This document shows, piece after piece, positions 23,925-36,520 of a stretch of 64,000 nucleotides of DNA. The stretch is from Rhopalosiphum padi (taxonomy: Eukaryota > Arthropoda > Insecta > Hemiptera > Aphididae). Within the stretch, counting starts at the first letter, position 1. Each line of letters opens with the position of its first letter. The notes below the pieces were generated by a model. It saw nothing but the letters and a program-made list of their open reading frames with translations, searched no databases and was not told the origin of the DNA. A program made the position numbers and the translations under genes. The DNA lies in the NCBI RefSeq assembly GCF_020882245.1, contig NC_083599.1:70043745-70107744 (forward strand), written 5' to 3'.

Positions 23925-25140
23925 TTGCACTACCACCACTTCATGTCAGCTTAATATTGTCTGCCAATGATTGAACGAATGAACATGCAGAACCAATTGA
24001 TCAGATAAAATAAAATGTGTCTAAATGCATCGATTCCTCAACTAGGACTTCACCACAAATAGTGGCTGCATAACAAACAATTTTTGAAGATCAGTTTATT
24101 ATTATTTATTTTGTAACGGTCATTGGTATTCTAAGAAATAAAATCGTTTTAATTTGCCTGATTATAGCATATCTCAAATTATTAAGTAATTAATTAACAA
24201 AAAAAATTAAAAATATTAACATTCTTTAACAATTTATTTCACCCATCAAAATACTTTTAATAACTTCTATTCAATGATTCGAACTGTTCTGAAACAAAAA
24301 CGTAAACTACCTATTATTAATAATTAAATAAACTCTCAAATAATATTTTTAATTTATATTAATAAATATTAAATCTTAAATGTATTTATAAAATAAATTT
24401 AATAACAATATGTAGGTATTATTTGTATCATATTGAAAATTGATATTCGTATATGAAATATAATTAAAAAACTAGAAATTGTTCACAAAAAAATAACTCA
24501 CAATATCATAATATGAAATATATGATTTAATTTTATACTAATTTTGTAAGGTAACCCAAATGTACAGTTCACTACTCGTGTTCTATTAGAAATGCAATTT
24601 TAAAAAAAAATCTGGTTGTAATAATTATCTATGTGACTGGCATATTAATAAAGATTAGTTAATAATTAATATGTATATATACCTACCTATAGTATTTTGT
24701 ATTGCGCCCAGTGTATGATGAATTTAATAGATATGTGAAATTGTCAACTAAAACTTGTGTACATTTTTCCTAAAAGTGCGTTTGAAATATAATTTGAAGT
24801 ACCTATTTATTATTTTCCAAAATATTTTATTTTTCATGAGATCCAATCATTCCACGCAATCTTCCGAAATAAATCACAAAGATATGACATTAAATGTGAT
24901 TCCTAAAAAATAAATTTAAAATATTTTAATCATTTTTAAAATTTGATTAATCAAATATGTCAAAAGATAGATAACAAAATGTCAACTAGGCACTTGCCGT
25001 TTTGCGAGTTGCGTGAATATTTCTTAACGCGGCAACCAATTACGGCGTTTTTTACAAAAAATACGGTGACGTGGTTGGGTTACGGTCATCTGGTCTGACT
25101 ATACCTGTAGCTGAAAGGAAATTGGCACGCACGCGCACGT
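23925..25140. other. AT-rich intergenic DNA; nothing supported
   Basis: Long A/T runs without open frames, splice-like structure or clear repeats. A GC-richer patch with TTGCGAGTTGCGTG and ACGCACGCGCACGTGG begins near 24990 and leads into the island at 25.4 kb. Confidence 0.4.
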
Positions 25141-25226
25141 GGAAAAAAAATTTGAACCGCCGCTCACAGAGCGTACAAAATGTTGTCATTACACTTTGGA
25201 CGGCGGCCGATGTGCACTCGCGTGAT

Positions 25227-25279
25227 TAGAAAAAACAAACAAACAAACAAACAAACAAACAAACAAACAAACAAACAAA
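25227..25279. repeat. (AAAC)n microsatellite, about 12 units
   Basis: A run of ACAA/AAAC tetranucleotides, followed by an A-rich stretch (25311-25328). Confidence 0.95.
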
Positions 25280-25374
25280 AATACACACACCAAAAACAAA
25301 ACATCAATTCTACAAAAAAAAAAAAAAATCTCTAAACTACAAACTCGCGACTTACTAGGTGACGCTAGGAGCCA

Positions 25375-25840
25375 GCAGCGTTGGTTGCACACAGACGCGG
25401 TGGGACCGCTACACCGCAAACGTTACCTAAATCACCGTCTCTGCAACGACAGGTGGTGGCGTGTTACCGACTGCCTGTCCCCGTCCGCCGGCCAATCCAT
25501 ACGCCACCGCCAATCCGAAGCCACCCAGCATCGTCGACACAACTACATCCCGCTACATCCTTTACAATCTCCATAAGTGGTGACAGACGAACCTCAAGCC
25601 ACGCGTTCCATCGCTAACGTGTTTATACGCACGGCAAGTGGGGTTTACGTCCAAAGGCGTTTGCGGTTTCAAATAACTACACAAATAACAGAGCGCACCG
25701 TCTACGACTTCTCGATTCCTCTACATCGTTCCGATCATGTACGATTAAAAAACTGCTCCTCAATATTCTGGCTGAATCCGATACCGAAGGTTGTCATCGA
25801 CGCCGTCGCCATCACGTCGTACACTGTACACACATAAAAA
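25375..25840 (+). other. GC-rich island, exon- or 5'UTR-like
   Basis: Markedly more C-rich on the + strand than its surroundings. Two of three frames are open over 25385-25620 and one over 25577-25837, but none starts with a well-placed ATG and no domain is recognised. It may be the first exon and UTR of a gene continuing into 26.0-27.9 kb, or a non-coding RNA. Confidence 0.3.
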
Positions 25841-26364
25841 ACAGACACACATGTACACAATATATCGTTCCGTATTAGCTCATTGTCATGACATGTTAAA
25901 CTAGTTTATCACATTTCTACGAGTATAAGTATTAATGTAATATTAAGGTTTTTTCATTCCGTTTTCGTGTACCTATGTTATATTTGCATGTGTGTATTAT
26001 TTATACGCATTTATGGTGATAAGTTATCACTGATAACTATTTACAGCGTCCAGAGGGTTTACTGTCGGTGGAAGTTGGCGGAGAAATAAACGCCACTCAA
26101 CTCCTACAGATACGACGACCGTCGCTTCATCTATGGCCACTGCCTGTTGCCAGTTCACAGCACTACGACTGGGTCAAAAGCCACCTTCTCGACAGCCACA
26201 TTGTCTACTTTACCACTATCTTTGCCGCAACGAACGACAATTACCATCATTCTCGACGGCTTCTATTTCCACTACCTCTACAATTACTACTACTACTCAA
26301 CCTCTTCTTCCTTTTACTTTAACGGGTAACAGTTACTACAACCACGACTCACTGCCCAGTTACC

Positions 26365-26560
26365 GATTATTATTACCATCAATGACAGTGGCAGCAACAA
26401 CACCAACAACCGAATCACTACAATTATGATTATTATTACCGGAGATGACAACTACATTATCCTCCACCACCACCAGGTAGTACTGGAACGGATTATAATT
26501 ACTATTATCTCCAGTGACAGCAGCAACAGTTGTATCATCAACAACCGCAGACGCAACTGT
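26365..26560 (+). repeat. 63-bp (21-codon) tandem repeat, about three units
   Basis: Units start at 26365, 26428 and 26491, each with GATTAT.ATTAC followed by a TGACA box. Units 1 and 2 are exactly 63 bp; unit 3 has a 6-bp insertion before the TGA. The rest of each unit is diverged. Confidence 0.6.
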
Positions 26561-27044
26561 ATTCAGGGCCAATCCGGTCTAGAAAGCTACCAAGTAAAAA
26601 TCGTTAGGCCGCTCAAAATATAAGCCGGTTTTAAGTGATTATTCGTATATATTTTTTTTTTTTTGTGATAAATTAGTACAAACATTGGTAGAAAATGTAA
26701 TTGATTTGAATTATTTAACCGTACAGTAACTGTAGCTGTAAATTGTAATCAAACGTTAGAAATTCTAAACTCGGTAGGCCAATATCTTGCCAATCCGACA
26801 GTGACCAATACGTTCGTCTAAACAAAATGTTAATGGGCTAACGACTATGGTAACGGTTATCAGCAGCAGACAACAGACGGCGACTCACACAGAACAGGCA
26901 ATTATTAGCAACAACTATTAGTAGCAACAACAAAATTACTACAACCATCAGTACGACAATGATCGCTAGTAACAAATATCACAGCCTCGTAGTACGTCAC
27001 TTACGGTACAACATTAAAGCGGTGATGGTTGTAAAGTGCACACA

Positions 27045-27165
27045 CCATAGGCGGAAATTGGGAAGGGGCTTGAGGGGACTAAGCCCCCCCAGAGCATAGC
27101 TTTATTTATATATAATGAGCATATATTGCTCAGCCCCCAGTAATTTCAATTATATAATTATGCGT
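27045..27165. mobile_element. Short transposon-like fragment
   Basis: GGCGGAAATTGGG then GGGGCTTGAGGGG and CTAAGCCCCCCC form an inverted, G/C-run-rich end typical of small non-autonomous insect elements. A second GCTCAGCCCCC lies near 27130. Boundaries are unclear. Confidence 0.35.
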
Positions 27166-27531
27166 GCACGGTGATCGACCAATAGTCATAAGCAGTGATG
27201 GGTGATGGTAATGGTGATAAAAAAACCAAGAAATAGCAGTTGCCTGGAACAGCTCTGCCAGTGGTGTTAATAGCAATAAAATAGTAGTTGGGTGACACCT
27301 GAACAACAATAAGAACAACTAAAGCAGTACCAGCTACGGCAGCAGCAAAATAACTGCAGTTTAGGTGGAATCATGTCGCTGTCGCCTATGCCACTGCCGA
27401 CACTACACGTGGAACAGGGTTCTGTCACTGTTTCGATGTCTATATCACCACCACACCATCTGCGTCGACCGCCAAAAACCTCCAGATCACTATACTACGC
27501 TGACTACCAAGACCACTACTAATCATCCCCG

Positions 27532-28433
27532 TTTGCAATAGTTAGTTTCAACTTTAAAAATGTTGACGGGAAATCTTTTAGGTAATATTATAAGCTAAAA
27601 TATTGTAAAAATTCAACTAAGAGAAAATTAGCTCTATTTTCACTCTAATTAACGATAACTGGCAGTAATTCCTTAATATCTTTGATCGTTGTGGTCAATT
27701 TACATATTGTTTATATCGAATGACATACATGGTTACACTTTAAGTTCAAAATTTTAATATTTTCAATCAATATCATACATTATTTACAACAAATAAAAAT
27801 ACTAATTTTTCCTTTTACTACAAACGTTATTTTATTTTTACAGGAATCTCATTCACATTACGCCAGAACAAACGTCGTCCACCTCCTAAAACAAACAATA
27901 GCGTCCAAACGATATCCGATAAGAGAATCATCATACTTTTAGCATTCATTCTGTTTGCTGGGCGTTTAAATAATATAGCGTGTCACTATTTCAATTAAAA
28001 AATTTGATTAAACATACACTAAATATATTTACAATAGTTAATAATCATAAAAATAGTAATAGATAATAGTAAAATCTCAACCACAATTAATGCACAATCC
28101 AGGACCGACCCAAGAGATAAATGAAACTCATTCAATCAATATATAATTTATATAGGTACTCATTAAATTTACAAACTATTAAATAATATCTTTACAAAGA
28201 CACAACCATAAAAGAACTTTAAAAACTCTCAATTTTTTGTAGGTTAGGTGCTTTTTAAGTTAGGTTAAGATTACATAAATTGTCAAAAAACATATCATTT
28301 TTTGCATAGGTTTATGTAAATAACCATTTTTGACATTTTATATAAACTTTTATCTACTTTTTAAATATTGTCATAGGTTATATTAATTTTTATTTTTTAT
28401 TAATAAGTTTTATGATCATAATTTGGGGACCTA
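27532..28433. other. AT-rich DNA; one weak exon-like patch
   Basis: Mostly AT-rich. At 27836-27990 an acceptor-like TATTTTTACAG is followed by an open frame (FTLRQNKRRPPPK) of about 50 codons that could be a last exon of the preceding region. Not otherwise supported. Confidence 0.3.
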
Positions 28434-29641
28434 TCGATTCCACCAATATAGCATCGATTTCGCCAGTATCGACTCCGGGATTGGTAAATTGGGTCCCAAA
28501 TGATCTTATCTCGATAAATTGGGTCCGGGAAAAAATATATAAATTAAAATATATGTGATTTTAATGTTTTTATAATATCACGTTCTAAAAAAATAATAAT
28601 GGTATAAATAATCAAAAAATTGTGTCCCAGTAATAAATGTTAATATAATATGTCAAATTGTACAATATATGGTATGAATAATATAATAATCAAAAAGTTG
28701 TGTCCCGATAAAAAATGTTAATATAACATATCCACAATAAGAATAGCTGTCTATAAACACACACTAACATTATATGCAATATGACGTATTATTGTAACAG
28801 AATTATTAAAAAATATTAAAGTTTTAAGTTTTTAATATTTTAGAACTAGTTGCACCAATGGTTTATAGCTGGGACCCAACTTACCTACTACCTTTTTATA
28901 GCCGGGGCCCAACTAATCCACTGCCTACTTTTTTATACCCAGGACTCAACTTACCGCTTTCAAAATGGACAAAAATTATCGCGGACCCACAATTTACTTA
29001 GCTCCATCGACTTTGCCAGTACTGGTAGTCTAAAAACAACCTATCGATTCCGCCACCTACCAATTTTTACCTAATACCTAATTTTATAATTAAATTAATA
29101 AATAATAAATAATTCTCAATATAATAAATACAATACAATAAATTCAATTTGATAACAATTTTTATCATGTATATTGTGTTATTGTATTCTTGTATATACA
29201 TAAACATAGTTAAGAGTTGTAAATTATTATCTCTTATAATGTAATGATACCAAACTAACATAATTTTTGCTTTACACTTTTTATTAATGCATTTTCACTT
29301 ATAGGCACATATATACTTTACAAAGTTTGTTTTAGAAATGTTTTCATTTTGATAAGTAACTAAGTTATTTTGTCGTTCACCAGCTATAATTTCGAAATTC
29401 ATTATTGTGAAGTACCTATAATGATACGAGGAAAAGTCAAGACTAACCATAATAGTGTAGGACAACTGCGCTTCTACACGTCAGATTATCATCAATTAGC
29501 GGGCAAGTTAGGTTATAATAATACTATTACAACAATAAATTAATATAAAACGATAATTTTCGTTCGGGAAGATTATTTTTACCCTGGCGGAATCGATACC
29601 TATGGCTTATCCCCTAGTATAAAAAGGTCTGGTGGAATCGA
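28434..29641. mobile_element. Non-autonomous TIR element with layered internal repeats
   Basis: Left end TCGATTCCACCA and inner ATCGATTTCGCCAG are mirrored on the right as CTGGCGGAATCGAT and then TGGTGGAATCGA (ends at 29641), with one mismatch. Inside, TAAATTGGGTCC occurs twice on the left (28484-28530). Its inverted form GGGACCCAA recurs on the right in three imperfect 33-37-bp tandem units starting at 28863, 28896 and 28933. AATTGTGTCCC blocks repeat at 28601 and 28671. No transposase frame is visible. Confidence 0.65.
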
Positions 29642-30459
29642 TGAAACCCTCATAATTTTTATAATTTTATATAGGTATACATTTTTTTTATCTCCTTTTA
29701 GCTTAATACAATTTGATTTTTACCTTTTAATAATAAATTTTAAATTAAAATAATATTAATAGTTATCATTATAATGTTCTTCATTTTTTAATCACATCAT
29801 TATATTTGGCATTGTAACTATTAGTTATAAAAATATTAATGTATAGGTACTTTTTGGTTTTACCTGCTAAGATTTTATTTCCTAATAAACTGCTTTTTTT
29901 TCAATATCGATGATCCATTTTTTATCAACTAAAATGTTTTTGTCCATGTATTTATTACCTACCTATCACGCTAATATTATTATTAATCATAATCATCAAT
30001 CATCATTCAGTCAATACATTTTACATTATAATATTAAATATATATATTATATATTTTATTTTAAGGTGTCGATTGTAAATAATATATTAAATAAATAATA
30101 ACTAGTACCTATAATGAAGTAAATAATACATATTATATGTATTATTCCCACAATTCCCACAAATATTACAGATTATTAACTTTAGCTATTTTCATGAGTT
30201 AACAATCTAGTTTATTTATTTATTATTTATATCTGTGTATCTCCTTATCACACGCTACATATAAATATACAATATTATTAAATAAAAGAATAAATTGTAA
30301 CTGCCATTTGTCGTCTATTCGACTCTACCCTGCAAGCTGCAGTATTGACTTGTGAGTTGTGATGCACTAGTGTTTAGTTTTAGTGTATACCATTGACAAT
30401 TTAGAATTTTATTTAATTAATGTACATTATTGTCTTGTTATTTAAATAATTAAAATGCC

Positions 30460-33055
30460 TAAAGATATTTCAAAAACTCAATTATTTATTTTACGGAGAT
30501 CGATGGATATGAGTATAATTATATATGCAAAAAATGTAATAAATTAATAAACCTTATACACCTAATGGGGGAATAGGAATTTGAAAACACATTATACCAC
30601 AAACCTTCAAGATGTTTCAAATAAAGTCGTTCCTGGAAAAAGTAAATCTCAAACGGTTTTATATAATTTTAGTTGTATTGTTTTATAATTATAGGGGTGG
30701 AAGGAATGACTACCAATTTCGAGAATAGACAACCAAAATTCTAGCAAATTACTCACTAAATTTTGACATAGATTTTGAATGAATTGTGCGATGTCGGTAG
30801 GCCAACTTCATGGTCGAGTTGATATAGATGTTTTTGCCATTAATGGAAGAGTTAAAGTTTTAGATTTAGTTAAATTTTAAGCGCCACATGTTATAAATAT
30901 TTGAAAGTACACCAAACTTTACCTAATATAGTAATGATTCATTACTAATGAATATTAAATCGACAGAAAGTATGTAAAAAGATAATCATTTAAAAATTGT
31001 ACATTATTTTATGCAATTTTCGATTAATTTAATTCAAATTTAGATTAATAAGTGACCCAAAAATAGAAATAATTACCAATGTCATATCATATTACATTTG
31101 TGAAGATAATGTGTCATTCAAAACAGTAGAAAGTGAAGGTTTTAAGGATTTTATGTAAGCAGCATGGCCGTTATATAAACTTCCGAGTAATAATACAATT
31201 AGAAAAAGAATAAGTGACATTTGTGGCGTCATGTCTGGTAAATTTAAAGAATTTCTTTCTAAAGTCAAACATATAGCTGTGACCACTGATGCATAGACGG
31301 AGACTATGCAGATGAAAAGCTTTCTCGATATAACTGTACACCTAATTGAAGATGCACATCTTGATTCAACTAAAACAAGTAATGTTTTTGCTTTCTTTAA
31401 TTTATTACTTTTTAAGTAAAATAAAATATGTATCATATGTATATATATCATTGATGTACCTACTAAGCACAACACATTTTAATATTATTCAAATTTATTT
31501 AATAGTTTGATATAAGTGACAAAATGTTACTTAACTTAAAACAACCTTTGTAATTTAAAAAAAAATGTAGTTAATAATTGTGTATAACATAATTATTTAA
31601 TTGTATTAATTTTCAAGAAAAATTTGTATGGTGGAATTAAATGTAAATCATACTGCAGAGTATTTGGGAAAAACTTTATTAGAAATTCTGACAATTGTAC
31701 AGTAATGGTAATTGTAATGGATTGTACAAATACAGTGTAGTGACAGTTGTAACAGATAATGAAACTAATATAATAAAAGCAATAACCAAAGAATAAACCG
31801 TTAATAAGCATATCCCTTGTGTTGCGCATGAATCTTAAAGCAGATAAGGCTATTGAAAAAAACTCAAGAAATTAATGAAGATTCATAAATTAAGTCTGGT
31901 GGTGTTTCAATACTACTATCCAAAATTCGAGAAATAAAACGTTAAGTTTGTTAAAATAAGTTCAAAAGCGCAAGTGATTTGTTAAGAAATAAATAAATAA
32001 ATTTAATTATTAAAATGTTTTCAAACAATAAAATAATAATGAAATCATTATTAATAAGTAATTATAACAAATATTATACTTTTCCATTTCAGGTAAAAAA
32101 GAAGGACAATATTTGAAGCCCGTCTTGTGTACGATAGTACAGCATAGAAAAATTCATTTTACATGGTTGAAAGATTTTTAAAATTAAGTATTAACTAATA
32201 ATTTATCACAAATGCTTCTTACTCTCAATGGTAATGGACCATTACTAATGGTATACCTAAAATGATATCTAGTCATGATTTACGGTGTCTACAAGATATG
32301 TATTATTTATTAAGACCATTAAAAATACTTACACGAGAACTTTCTACAAAATAATATGTAATGTCCAGTAAAGTTATTCCAATAATATCAGGTACTAGGA
32401 ATGACGTAATAAAGCAAAACCCAACTCAAGCAATTGCAGTACATTTGAAAAAAAAATTTTAGAATAATTGTATTATAAATGTGAATTTTATGAGCAGTAA
32501 ACTATATTACCAATCTGCAAGTTGTTAGACCCAAGGTTCAAGGATATGCATTTTAAAAACCCACTTGCAAATTCAAAAGTCCAAGAAAAAATTATTAAAA
32601 TGACGGATGTGAGTAAAATTATGGGAAATGATATATGTCAACGGAAGAACAAGAAAATACATACTGTAATCAATAACATACAATGTGATTCATGGAACCT
32701 TCACAAAACAATACAAACAAATAGGAGTAATGTAAAATTATTCAATAATACCTCGAAGGGAGAGTTAATTTCTTACTTAAAACGAGTTATCTTAAAACTA
32801 AATGAAAGTCCATTGATTAAATGGGAAAGTACAAAAGCAGTTTTTCCAAATCTATACAATACAATTATGCTATTAAGTATCTGCTGATTCCTGGAACATC
32901 TATACTAGCTGAACGGCTTTTTAGTAAAACCAGAGAAACTATTAGTAAAACAAGAATAGATTTATTGGTAGCAGGTTATCAAAGCTGGTTTTTTTACAAC
33001 CCGTTGACAAAAGTCAATTGTAGGATTTATAAAATAATTAACCTAACCTATTAGT
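30460..33055 (+). mobile_element. Decayed hAT-superfamily transposon (ZBED-like transposase)
   Basis: + strand blocks in transposase order: a BED-finger-like YICKKCNKLI near 30520; HIAVTTDA then a TAG at the usual Trp, followed by TETMQMKSFL (about 31270-31330); LLDPRFKDMHF (about 32520); and the C-terminal dimerisation block YLLIPGTSILAERLFSKTRE (about 32880-32940). Several stops and frameshifts make it a pseudogene. A possible right end lies near 33310. Terminal inverted repeats could not be paired by eye. Confidence 0.85.
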
Positions 33056-34462
33056 TATTTCCATATTATGTAGTTTGCAATGCTCAATATATTATTTTAA
33101 ACTGTTTATTTTTTTAAATAATTATCATGAATTTAAAGAGAATAATGACAAACATTCTATGTTATAATTATATTGCGTTCTATCTCGTAAGTGTTTAATG
33201 AAAGAAATTATTTTCGATACATCAAAAAATTTAATAATGAAATTCGTTATATATCGACAATCGACATACAGGATTTAAATTTATCGAAATATCGGTTTTA
33301 AAATCTGTTAATCATCCTTACTTATAGGGAACAACTTATGTTGTTGATACGAACTTATCAGACATGACCACTAAACAACTATTATTATTACTATATCGTC
33401 ATTATAATCCATGTATTGTGGTAACACTTTACTTGTTAAATATTGTAACTTTATAACGTGATGTCATCACGGCTGTGGTTATTATTATTATTTATTATTA
33501 TTGTTATTATTCATTTTGCGTGTTTCATTTATTTATTTTATTATGGGTATTATTTCTTTATATAATAAATTAGCGTGTGCCTTTTCATACGTCCAGTAAC
33601 ATACGCTACGTTGTATTTATAAACATTTATGGTTTCCTTGCTTTAAAACATTCCTTTTTCTTATATACTTTTGTGTTTTGTTTACGTGTTTATTCTCAGT
33701 GGTGTGGTCATAGAGGCCGACCACTATATTTGTAAGACACTCATCTTGACTAAACACAAATACTGAAATACCTACCTATTTCATTATTTGAATTCTTTAA
33801 ATACCAAGATTTTGATGTTATAAAAGATAATATAATACTTAATTAGGTTTACATATGATTGTGAAAAACCGTATAAAAAAAAAAACTGTTCTACTTATAT
33901 AGATAATGTATTAGAAAACAAATTTAATATGCATAATTATAGTCATAAATATGGGTTTTAAATTTTATTAGATCTAAAAAATAGAAGAAGATTCAAGATT
34001 AATGAAATTCTCAGATGCTGTTATTAAAGTAGATTGGTTTGCTGAACAAAAAATAATTGATTTTATAAGCAATTCTATTACCTCGTATTTACAATGTAAG
34101 TAATAATTTTAACAAAATATTATGTTTATGTACGTATTAACTATATTTTTTTTAAATATTAGTTGTTCTAAAAAATGTTTTTTAAATTGATGAATTACAT
34201 TTGGTGATAATTATATGTAAAGAATACTTAAAAACTAATTTATATTATGTTGCTTAAACAATAAATTCTATGGTTGTTAGTAAACGCCGTTAGCTTACCA
34301 AATTAATTTTATTTAAAAATAAATAATATTATCATTCTTATTTTAATTTAAGTCACAATAAATAAACTAGGTAAGGTTTTTATATATTTTATATACTTTA
34401 AGTAATATAATTTGTAGGTAAGTACCTATTTATTAAAAAAATATATTTTATTATAAACTTAC
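33056..34462. other. AT-rich intergenic DNA; no gene seen
   Basis: Contains (TTA)-rich patches around 33480-33510, but no supported coding or terminal-repeat structure. Confidence 0.4.
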
Positions 34463-34679
34463 TAGTCTTGTGATAAATGTATGTACCAAAACTTTGATAC
34501 CGTTTGTCAAAAATGCTGTAATAAGGACCGCCGGCGATCTCTAGGAACTGTGACGGCCTGTGTTTGCTAGAAAAAATACTTTTAAAGCCGCTGCCGAACC
34601 TCGTACATACAATCTGTAGTCTACGTGAAGTCATGCCACACGTAAAAACGCCTTTATCCTTTGAAGTATACGAGAATAC
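34463..34679 (-). other. Candidate internal coding exon, minus strand
   Basis: Bounded by a good acceptor (GCATTTTTCAG|GTATTC, minus) and donor (AAGACTA|GTAAGT). One frame is open throughout (72 codons), with balanced composition and runs such as SSKHRPSQFLEIAGGPYY and KRYQSFGTYIYHK. No family is recognised. It could belong to the same gene as the candidate first exon at 36520-36337, but their phases do not fit directly, so at least one more exon would be needed. Confidence 0.35.
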
Positions 34680-34859
34680 CTGAAAAATGCGTTAGTAAGG
34701 TACAGTCGATTTTTGAAAATATTTGTAAGGTTCGTGACTAACCACCAAACATTATACTACCTAATTTTATCTAGGCAAAAGAATTAATGCCGCACTGATG
34801 TTGCACTGCGTGAATCATTACTATTAAATACCTACAGGTAGGTGTATAAAACGACTGCC

Positions 34860-35480
34860 GGATAAAGAAGTTATAACTTTTAGGGTGTGGCACTTTTGTA
34901 CATAGTCAATAACAGTCGAGCGGCTTTAGTGAGGACCACAGACGAATTGACAATGTCCGGGTAGCTTGCAAGCTTATTAGAACGAGGTTGGGATGAAAGG
35001 TGGAGCTTTAGTGAGAGCGCGTCGTTCGCATTTCCCAGGCCATGAATCACCTTTATTGTTATGGTAACGCCCCTCCCCTCGCCAACTTCATCAAAACACA
35101 TAATATTGATCGAGACCTTTCACTTTCACCCTCGTATCGTACACACGACCCTTCTATAGTGAGTATGCCAATTTAGTAGGTTGCGACTAGACCCGTCAAT
35201 CAATCATTGGCACCTCAAAACCATCCCCGCCGTCCACCCTGCTGATCAAGACCCTTTATGTACGATGTCGAAGCCTTCCGTTGATAATATCCTGAATATG
35301 TCCCACGCATTCACCAGTCTGGCCTCGCAGCCCAGCCAAAACTTGCAAAAGCGTAGCTATCGTTATATATTTGCCAAATATATATACGATGTGTTGGTAA
35401 CGAAAAATCAATGGAGGTCGCCATTCCCGGGATCATCATCCTTGCCCTCTGCGGAACGACACATCGTCCCTTTCCTCTAT
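34860..35480. other. GC-richer island with opposing open frames, unassigned
   Basis: A minus frame (35101-34880, KLASYPDIVNSSVVLTKAAR) and a plus frame (35181-35714, from an in-frame ATG at about 35268, MSKPSVDNILNMSHAFTSLA) are open but match no family I know. The plus frame runs into AT-rich low-complexity sequence. Either may be a gene fragment or transposon DNA. Confidence 0.2.
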
Positions 35481-36336
35481 TATTTACCTACTTTTAGGTT
35501 CAGAACAAAATATAATTCTATGTCAGGAAATTTAACAACGAAATGCCAATCAAATAAAATATTTATAGTACAACCACTCTACTTGTCCTTAATTGTATAT
35601 TATATTAGTTTTTATAGTAATTTTTTCAAGATCTTACTTTCACACAATCGCTATTACACTGATCTTTTGCGGTTTTCAATTAAGAATTGCAAAAAAAATT
35701 GTAATTTATACTAAATATTATATTGTCTTCACTATTAAATTAATAAACAAATAAACATGCGTGTGATAATCGTTTGATTTTACTTTTTGTGCAATTTATT
35801 ATATTTTAATAATTTTATTAATTTCTAAATAAAACTAGAAATAGTAAATACTTAAAAAAAAATACTCAATAACGTGAAACACTTAAGACTCAGCCATATT
35901 CACTATTGACTAAAGTGACTTGCCCATTTTTATTTTACTATGAAAGAAACATACTATTATAATATTAACCGCAACCGGTTAACCTACAATTTTAAAGCTA
36001 TGAGTGTTCATAATATAAGATAAAAATACTCGTATAGGTTATTAAATATTAATTATATATTATATTAAGTAGTAGTAGGTACTAAAAGTTAATGTTAACG
36101 AACATAGCGTGTATCTAATATCTATTACCAATTAAATGAATCAGACATTCAATCAAACTTCTTTTTAAAATATTACTTTATGCGCATTCAAATTTTTAGG
36201 TCAACTAACAAAATTAAGTCACCACACATAATACACAAAATAAATTGTCAGTCAGATGGTAATACATAGGTATGTCATTATGACAAAAAAATAATAAAAT
36301 AGTATTGTTGTGACGTGTAAAAGGGCATATACGTAC

Positions 36337-36520
36337 CATTATACTGGCGGTGGACCAATTTACCGTGGACCGGAATGCTGCGCACATAAGCGTGATACGA
36401 GTAGAAGGTATTGGTGCTACCAGTGCCAATTGGACTACCGATCGGTTGCACCGAAATACGTCTACTGACAAGTTGTACGGACGAAAGCCATATTTTCGGT
36501 GAATTTTTGGGGGGCGGCAT
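36337..36520 (-). CDS. Candidate first coding exon, minus strand (61 codons)
   Basis: Begins at an ATG with A at -3 inside a GC-rich, promoter-like patch (CGCGCGCAAAGATC just upstream). It ends at a donor (TATAATG|GTACGT, phase 1). The product starts MPPPKNSPKIWLSSVQLVS, is basic, and later reads TNTFYSYHAYVRSIPVHGK. The basic, hydroxylated N-terminus could be a mitochondrial presequence, but this is a guess. The next exon was not identified with confidence. Confidence 0.35.

Larger units (their letters stand above)
26048..27531 (+). pseudogene. Decayed-looking Gln/Asn/Tyr/Pro-rich coding region
   Basis: Starts after an acceptor-like TATTTACAG. Codon-like runs of CAG/CAA, CCA and TAT/TAC persist, but frames are broken. 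In one frame at 26365-26600 the order YDYYY, HYPPPPPGSTGTDYNYYY, QQQQLYHQQPQTQLYSG is interrupted only by TGA codons. At 27300-27522 a frame reads EQLKQYQLRQQQNN and then an open 50-codon stretch ending YYADYQDHY and TAA, with earlier CAA/CAG-like positions now TAA or TAG. These are the C-to-T changes expected of a dead Gln-rich gene. An alternative is a non-coding transcript with triplet repeats. No functional domain is recognised, so the gene of origin is unknown. Confidence 0.35.
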
